From the NCBI GenBank assembly GCA_020445005.1, contig JAGRHM010000110.1:1-10039 (forward strand): a stretch of DNA of 10,039 nucleotides, read 5' to 3'. The notes beneath the pieces were generated by a model. That model was not told the origin of the DNA, searched no databases, and saw only the letters and a program-made list of their open reading frames with translations. Below are positions 6,485 to 10,039 of this stretch, in pieces (within the stretch, counting starts at the first letter, position 1; each line of letters begins with the position of its first letter). A program made the position numbers and the translations under genes. The stretch comes from Candidatus Competibacteraceae bacterium. GTDB taxonomy: Bacteria > Pseudomonadota > Gammaproteobacteria > Competibacterales > Competibacteraceae.

Positions 6485-6567
6485 GGAGAAATACCTTTTG
6501 GGTCTTGAATCCATCGGGTTGCCGCCGATTCAGTCGGTTCCAATGGAAGAAGGTCGGGACAGGCCAT
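6472..6567 (-). CDS. Possible 31-residue upstream peptide overlapping ilvB start
   Basis: An ATG at 6567 has AAAGGGG five bases upstream, a better ribosome binding site than that of the synthase. The frame encodes 31 residues starting MACPDLLPLEPTES and ends in a TGA at 6472, twelve bases inside the synthase gene. The arrangement would allow translational coupling. The peptide has some leucines but no run of branched-chain codons, so it is not a classic ilv attenuation leader. It may be fortuitous. Confidence 0.35.
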   Translation of the reverse strand: MACPDLLPLEPTESAATRWIQDPKGISPCWK

Positions 6568-6666
6568 TGTAACCCCTTTCTCGCCAGTCCAAAGGCTATT
6601 CCACTCATTTTGAGCTACGCCGGTCAACGCGAACCGTTCGGAATGACCGGATTGAATCACACCGAT

Positions 6667-6681
6667 CCGCGAATAGCGCGG
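6667..6681. repeat. Small palindrome in the divergent promoter region
   Basis: CCGCG (6667-6671), five bases, CGCGG (6677-6681) form a short perfect hairpin or operator-like site between the divergent synthase and protease genes. Either gene could be the target; no further support is visible. Confidence 0.3.
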
Positions 6682-6712
6682 TAATCTAGCGTTAGCAGAA
6701 ATGGCATGAAAT

Positions 6713-6741
6713 TTGAGGGGTTAAATCAACATCCTTAAATT
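6713..6741 (+). promoter_or_regulatory. Candidate promoter for the metalloprotease gene
   Basis: TTGAGG (6713-6718) and TAAATT (6736-6741) are separated by 17 bases, each matching the sigma-70 consensus at four of six positions. Transcription would start near 6748, leaving a very short leader with the GGAGAG ribosome binding site at 6750-6755. The region is AT-richer than its surroundings. Confidence 0.35.
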
Positions 6742-6761
6742 TAGAGTGTGGAGAGATCGCT

Positions 6762-7862
6762 ATGGCAACTGCAAATCGCATGATTCAGAAGGGTAGCACC
6801 GGTGCTGATGTCAAACTCCTGCAAGGGTTACTGAATCAGAAAGTCTCTCTGACCAAGCTGCCCCAGGGAAAGAAACTGGTCGAAGATGGCATCTTTGGGT
6901 CGAAAACCGATGCCGCTACGCGCACCTTTCAACAAATGAAAGGATTGAAGGTCGATGGGATTGTTGGCCCGAAAACCTGGGGCGCATTGGGCGTCACGTA
7001 TACGGGTCCGGGAGCCAGCCCCGCGCCGCCTGCCGGCAAACCCAAGTTCGAGGAAAAAACCGCCAAGGATGGTTTTGATGGCGCGGTCAACCCGCCCTGG
7101 CAGATGGTGCCCATGAGCAGGCAAAAGACCGTGATTTTGAAGAATGCCGCCAATCTCACCGTGGTCAGTCGCAACCCGGGCATCGCCACGATCGAAGATG
7201 TCCCGAAGTGTTTCGTGCATGGCGGTCGGGACTTGATCATCAAAGGCAAGACCAAAGGTACGACATTTATTGATGTCAAGGATGGCGCGACCACAGTGGC
7301 CAGTCTGGAGGTTGCCGTCAAAATCAAGAAAACCATTCAGGCTTCGTTTCATCTCGTCGAGGACAGCGCCGGTCACAAAACCAGTCGCAATGCCAGCAGC
7401 GTTGACGGCTGGGTCAAGACCATGAACGATATTTTCCTGCCGCAAGTTAATATCCAGGTCACCAAGAAGCGGGCGATCAGCGTCAAGATCAATAAGGACC
7501 TGGGGGCAGTGGTGCGCTTCTCCTCGCATTTGGCGGGGGTGCCGGCCAGCGAGCATGAATGGGATCTGGTCACCGCCAAGGGTGATGCAGCCGCTGACTT
7601 CAATGTGTTCTTCGTTTGGGAGTATGAGCAGGATATCAATCCCAATCACGACGATACCGACGTGGGCACCCTCGGCAAGAACTGTATTTTCGAAGATCAC
7701 GCCGGGACTAATGTCGGCGATACGCTGGCTCACGAACTGGGCCACACCCTGGGAGTGAACGATTTCTATGGCGTGACTGAAGAGCCGCTGCTGATGTACG
7801 GCATCACCGATCAGCGTGGCCAGAAAATTCCCAAGGCGCACGCTAACACCATGAATCCATGA
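6762..7862 (+). CDS. Peptidoglycan-binding zinc metalloprotease
   Basis: The 366-residue protein has three parts. Residues about 10-77 are a peptidoglycan-binding domain (PG_binding_1) with the DGIFGSKT...TFQQ...VDGIVGPKTWGAL signature. After a Pro/Gly linker (78-98), residues about 110-188 look like a Big-type beta sandwich (VVSRNPGIATIED, IIKGKTKGTTFIDVKDG). The rest is a zincin domain with HELGHTLGVND (324-334): zinc ligands H324 and H328, catalytic E325, and D334 as probable third ligand, as in snapalysin-type HExxHxxGxxD enzymes. M345 in LLMYG is a likely Met-turn. No signal peptide is present; the N-terminus goes straight into the wall-binding domain. The start has GGAGAG six bases upstream. 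The HEAT-repeat gene follows after 15 bases, so the two are probably an operon. The target protein or bond is unknown. Export by a contractile or type VI-like machine would fit but is inference. Confidence 0.85.
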   Translation: MATANRMIQKGSTGADVKLLQGLLNQKVSLTKLPQGKKLVEDGIFGSKTDAATRTFQQMKGLKVDGIVGPKTWGALGVTYTGPGASPAPPAGKPKFEEKTAKDGFDGAVNPPWQMVPMSRQKTVILKNAANLTVVSRNPGIATIEDVPKCFVHGGRDLIIKGKTKGTTFIDVKDGATTVASLEVAVKIKKTIQASFHLVEDSAGHKTSRNASSVDGWVKTMNDIFLPQVNIQVTKKRAISVKINKDLGAVVRFSSHLAGVPASEHEWDLVTAKGDAAADFNVFFVWEYEQDINPNHDDTDVGTLGKNCIFEDHAGTNVGDTLAHELGHTLGVNDFYGVTEEPLLMYGITDQRGQKIPKAHANTMNP

Positions 7863-7877
7863 ACAGGGTAAAGGCTC

Positions 7878-8852
7878 ATGAACCGTTGGCGCGTCTGGCT
7901 GTTATCCCTAGCGGGCGCAACGCTCCTGCTGGCCCTGCTTATCTTTCAGTTTCCCCGAGGAATCGCCATGAACAATGATATTGCCCATCAAGTCAACACG
8001 GCTTTCGCCGCCGCCCGTACGGGTGACTATGAACCGGTATCGCAACTGGGCGAGCAAGGCGCCGGCATCATTCCCCATCTGCAACCTTATTTGCGTGACG
8101 AGAATGAGATGGTGCGTCTGCAAGCTGTGGCGCTGTTAACCACTTTCGATGATCCGACGGCGATTCCCTTGCTAACGCAGGCGTTGGGCGATCCGTTGCA
8201 GGACATCCGCGCCCGGGCGGCGCTAGCGCTTTACGAACGGCATGATCCGTTGCAACTGGCGGAGCAGGTCGAGGTGGGCGAAGCGTTACGCGCCAGCCTG
8301 GAACAGGGCAACGACACAGCGGCGACTATTCTGTTGCTGAGCTACTTCCCAGACGAGGCCAGTCTAAAGGCGCTGGAAGCGTTGCGCGAACGCGCTGGGG
8401 ATGCGCAAACCGAGTTGGCAACCTGGGCGCCGGTTGTGTCAGTCCAGTTACCGATTGCGGTCAGCCTCTCCCGCCTGGGCGAGCGGGCCGCGCGTTTGAC
8501 CTTGTTGCAAACCAGCGCCGACGGTTCGCTGGCGGAGCGGGAATTTCTGTTGTCGGTGCTGCGAGAAATCGATGCTCCCGAGGTCTTGCACGCCCTGGCG
8601 GCGGGAACGCTGGATGATGTTCCCGAGGTCTTGCACGCCCTGGCGGCGGGAACGCTGGATGATGTAAGCGAAGTTGGCGGCGGTGTTCCCTCCGGCGTTC
8701 AACCTCGCCGGCGACTGTGCGATCTGGCAGTAGTGAGCTTGGTCAGGCGACTGAGTTTGCCAGTGAACTTTAGCATCGACGACCAGCGCCGGTTCACACC
8801 TGCCGAGATCGACAGGGTGCGGCAGGAAATAACCGGTCGTCTGCCCCGGTAG
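7878..8852 (+). CDS. Membrane-anchored HEAT-repeat protein
   Basis: The 324-residue product begins with a basic start and a long hydrophobic helix (residues about 7-25), which would act as a signal anchor or uncleaved signal. HEAT-like helical repeats follow, clearest at about 61-120 (IIPHLQPYLRDENEMVRLQAVALL, then AIPLLTQALGDPLQDIRARAALAL), and continue less clearly to about 263. Residues 234-248 (PEVLHALAAGTLDDV) are repeated exactly at 249-263. HEAT proteins mostly bind partner proteins; no catalytic motif is visible. The start at 7878 has only a close AAAGG. An in-frame ATG at 7968 has a better site (GAGGA, six-base gap) and would give a cytoplasmic form without the anchor. The gene is 15 bases after the metalloprotease gene, so it may hold, regulate or neutralise that protease. 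The function is not recognised from sequence alone. Confidence 0.8.
   Translation: MNRWRVWLLSLAGATLLLALLIFQFPRGIAMNNDIAHQVNTAFAAARTGDYEPVSQLGEQGAGIIPHLQPYLRDENEMVRLQAVALLTTFDDPTAIPLLTQALGDPLQDIRARAALALYERHDPLQLAEQVEVGEALRASLEQGNDTAATILLLSYFPDEASLKALEALRERAGDAQTELATWAPVVSVQLPIAVSLSRLGERAARLTLLQTSADGSLAEREFLLSVLREIDAPEVLHALAAGTLDDVPEVLHALAAGTLDDVSEVGGGVPSGVQPRRRLCDLAVVSLVRRLSLPVNFSIDDQRRFTPAEIDRVRQEITGRLPR
8576..8665 (+). repeat. Perfect 45-base tandem duplication
   Basis: Bases 8576-8620 and 8621-8665 are identical and adjacent, adding exactly 15 codons to the HEAT-repeat gene. The absence of any difference, even at third positions, points to a recent event. It could be a natural variant or an assembly artefact. 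Confidence 0.95.
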
Positions 8853-9062
8853 GTCAAAAATTATACAACAATTTTTGTAGCCTGGATGCAGGTCGTCAAG
8901 CCATGATCTAGAGCATGTCCTCAATTAGGGAATTCACATAGAGAGTCGGCCTCCCCATAAAACAGACCCTCTATAAAGCACATATACTTAGCTTTGTGAA
9001 GCTCCTAATGGAGAATGCGCCCTAGTGTCAGGGACAACAAGATCTTTGTGTTTCCCACCATG
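8853..9062. other. Intergenic region between convergent genes
   Basis: No gene is visible. The region holds the AT-rich hairpin above, a GTAGCCTGGATGCAG stretch (8877-8891) that faintly recalls a dispersed repeat seen in some proteobacterial genomes, and two small overlapping hairpins at 8990-9013. The overall composition is less GC-rich than the flanking genes. Confidence 0.4.
8855..8877. terminator. AT-rich hairpin after the HEAT gene
   Basis: CAAAAATT (8855-8862), seven bases, AATTTTTG (8870-8877) form a perfect 8-base-pair stem three bases after the stop codon. The right arm contains five T. GC content of the stem is low, so it is a weak terminator at best, but the location fits the end of the protease-HEAT operon. 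Confidence 0.4.
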
Positions 9063-9698
9063 TTATTTTCTCCTCCTATGAACATTCGCCGGTTGCTTGT
9101 GATCATTAGAACCCTTTGAAGCATCAATAATATTGATTATTTCTTCATAAAAAGCATCAGTTAAGATCGCCGTGAAGGCGTTTTTACTGACACTCTCGGA
9201 GGGAATCCCTAACTTGTCGAGCGCACACCGTATGCAATTTTGCAGTTGGCGCTTGTCAAGATACGCTTTGCCCTCGGGTGATTTTAGGTCGGATAGATCC
9301 GCCAGCAACAAGGTCAAGCCCGCGATCACCTTAAGCAACACCACATGATTGTTGTTGGGCGGCGGGGGAGGTCGCTTTGGCTTTGGGAGCGTTGGGGTTG
9401 CCAAGGTTGCCAAGGTTGTCAGGATTGCCAGAGGGACACCCCGATGTTTACACCAGTCGAGCAACGCCTGTCGGGTGACGCGGGTGGTTTGCCAGTCGAT
9501 CAAGGTTCGGTCATGGTCAACATAGGCATAGGTTGCAGGGAGGGCTTGACGCTGAATGGCGTTAATCAAATCACGCTCGTGTCGCGTGACCTGTGCGGAG
9601 GCGGCCTGTTTGCAACTCACGCCAGCAAGTGCACAGGCGACTTGTTCAATGGTAAAAACCTCCTTCAGTTTCTCCTCGTTGAGTGATGCTGTATCCAT
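9063..9698 (-). CDS. Hypothetical protein with proline-rich hinge
   Basis: I do not recognise this 211-residue protein. Three parts are visible (numbered from the ATG at 9698). Residues about 5-90 are helical, with FTIEQVACALAGVS near the start and VTRQALLDWCKHRGVPL at the end. This faintly resembles the N-terminal module of hypothetical proteins common near mobile elements. Residues about 91-115 form a low-complexity hinge with TLATLATPTLP and five prolines followed by NNN. Residues about 116-190 are a second helical module (VVLLKVIAGLTLLLADLSD, RCALDKLGI), ending in a charged tail. Upstream in-frame TTG (9737) and GTG (9725) codons are alternative starts; the ATG is preferred, though its ribosome binding site is not strong. 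A palindrome lies at 9721-9735. The gene sits 108 bases after the MDR enzyme gene. Confidence 0.65.
   Translation of the reverse strand: MDTASLNEEKLKEVFTIEQVACALAGVSCKQAASAQVTRHERDLINAIQRQALPATYAYVDHDRTLIDWQTTRVTRQALLDWCKHRGVPLAILTTLATLATPTLPKPKRPPPPPNNNHVVLLKVIAGLTLLLADLSDLKSPEGKAYLDKRQLQNCIRCALDKLGIPSESVSKNAFTAILTDAFYEEIINIIDASKGSNDHKQPANVHRRRK
9396..9431 (-). repeat. Four imperfect 9-base repeats within the hypothetical gene
   Basis: Two exact units GGTTGCCAA (9396-9404, 9405-9413) are followed by two diverged ones (GGTTGTCAG, GATTGCCAG). On the coding strand they encode the repeated TLA-like residues of the hinge. Such short arrays change length easily by slippage. Confidence 0.7.
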
Positions 9699-9720
9699 GT
9701 CGTCGTTCTTCGCCTCCGAC

Positions 9721-9735
9721 GTCACAAATCGTGAC
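9721..9735. promoter_or_regulatory. Operator-like palindrome upstream of the hypothetical gene
   Basis: GTCAC, five bases, GTGAC is a perfect short inverted repeat 23 bases upstream of the preferred ATG. Just further upstream on the minus strand is TTAATAAT, which could serve as a -10 region. The layout would suit a repressor site but is also compatible with chance. Confidence 0.35.
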
Positions 9736-9806
9736 AAGCTCGCATTATTAATGATGTATTGCTGTGTTGCTTGGAATTCTGCTGAACCCGTGCCGAGAGC
9801 AGACGA

Positions 9807-10039
9807 TTACGGCGGAATCAACACCAGCTTGCCCGTGAAAGTTTTAGCCAGGAAATCCTGTTGCGCCTTGACAATATCCTGGAGCGGATAGGTTCCGGCT
9901 ACCACGGGCTGGATTTCACCACGCGAAATGTAGCCCGTCAGGTTTTCAAATACGACCGGTTCCTGCCGCGTACAGCCCAACAGCGTCAAATCTTTAAGGT
10001 ACAGCGTGCGCACATCCAGAGTAACCAGCGGACCCGCGA
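9807..10039 (-). CDS. MDR-family zinc-type alcohol dehydrogenase / quinone reductase, C-terminus
   Basis: The C-terminal 77 or so residues are present; the gene continues beyond the right edge, and the GTG at 10013 is an internal codon, because the frame stays open with matching sequence (AGPLVTLD) upstream. The visible part has the features of the end of medium-chain dehydrogenase/reductases: TLYLKDLTLLGCT, the YISRGEIQPVVAGTYPLQDIVKAQ segment and the final TGKLVLIPP strand. These enzymes reduce or oxidise alcohols, aldehydes, quinones or enoyl compounds with NAD(P). The catalytic and Rossmann parts are outside the window, so the substrate and zinc content cannot be judged. Confidence 0.9.
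   Translation of the reverse strand, partial: AGPLVTLDVRTLYLKDLTLLGCTRQEPVVFENLTGYISRGEIQPVVAGTYPLQDIVKAQQDFLAKTFTGKLVLIPP

Noticed and set aside
6568..6761. Classical ilv attenuator with a branched-chain-rich leader peptide
   Set aside because: No run of Ile, Leu or Val codons and no hairpin followed by a T-run was found upstream of the synthase.
6828..7841. Long open frame of 337 codons antisense to the metalloprotease gene
   Set aside because: It mirrors the coding gene in the opposite strand, has no recognisable domain, and the plus-strand frame has clear PG-binding and zincin motifs plus a good ribosome binding site.
8576..8665. CRISPR-like or regulatory repeat array
   Set aside because: There are only two copies, directly adjacent with no spacer, and they stay in frame within a gene.
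8448..8924. 158-codon minus-strand frame over the HEAT gene end
   Set aside because: It is antisense to the HEAT gene, and its repeated residues simply reflect the 45-base duplication on the other strand.

Overview
The window looks like a chromosomal stretch from a Gram-negative bacterium, most likely a gammaproteobacterium. The signs are a YgiM-type SH3/coiled-coil membrane protein, a single-chain class I iron-sulfur fumarase, a biosynthetic acetolactate synthase large subunit, a GspG-like pseudopilin and moderately GC-rich housekeeping genes. A Competibacter-like lineage would fit the overall feel, but that is only a guess. No rRNA, tRNA, CRISPR array or intact insertion sequence was found.

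Left part (1 to about 1930): a strikingly AT-rich block on the minus strand. It carries a GspG-like pseudopilin (1306-1794) followed 18 bases later by a membrane sensor with a large extracytoplasmic domain, a HAMP linker and the start of a GAF domain. The sensor runs off the left edge. Next to the block, at about 1935-2132, lies the N-terminal stump of an AAA ATPase of the AAA_14/DUF4143 kind with an intact P-loop. It is flanked by repeat units built on ACCATGAAAAT. The sharp composition change, the gene stump and the repeats together suggest a past insertion or deletion junction.

Centre (2355-6484): a class I fumarase on the plus strand with a duplicated N-terminus and two well-spaced ribosome binding sites, preceded by a leader with two mutually exclusive hairpins. 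It converges on a minus-strand pair made of the acetolactate synthase large subunit (with an unusual four-cysteine insert) and a ygiM-like gene. No small regulatory subunit is next to the synthase. A 31-codon open frame with a good ribosome binding site overlaps the synthase start.

Right part (6762-8852): a two-gene plus-strand unit. The first gene encodes a peptidoglycan-binding domain, a Big-like beta domain and a zinc metalloprotease domain (HExxHxxGxxD), with no signal peptide. Fifteen bases later comes a membrane-anchored HEAT-repeat protein containing a perfect 45-base in-frame duplication. This pair is the most interesting candidate in the window: it could be a cell-wall-directed protease with a partner, regulator or immunity protein.

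Right edge: an unrecognised 211-residue protein on the minus strand with a proline-rich hinge (9063-9698), and the C-terminus of an MDR-family (alcohol dehydrogenase/quinone oxidoreductase-like) enzyme that continues beyond the window.
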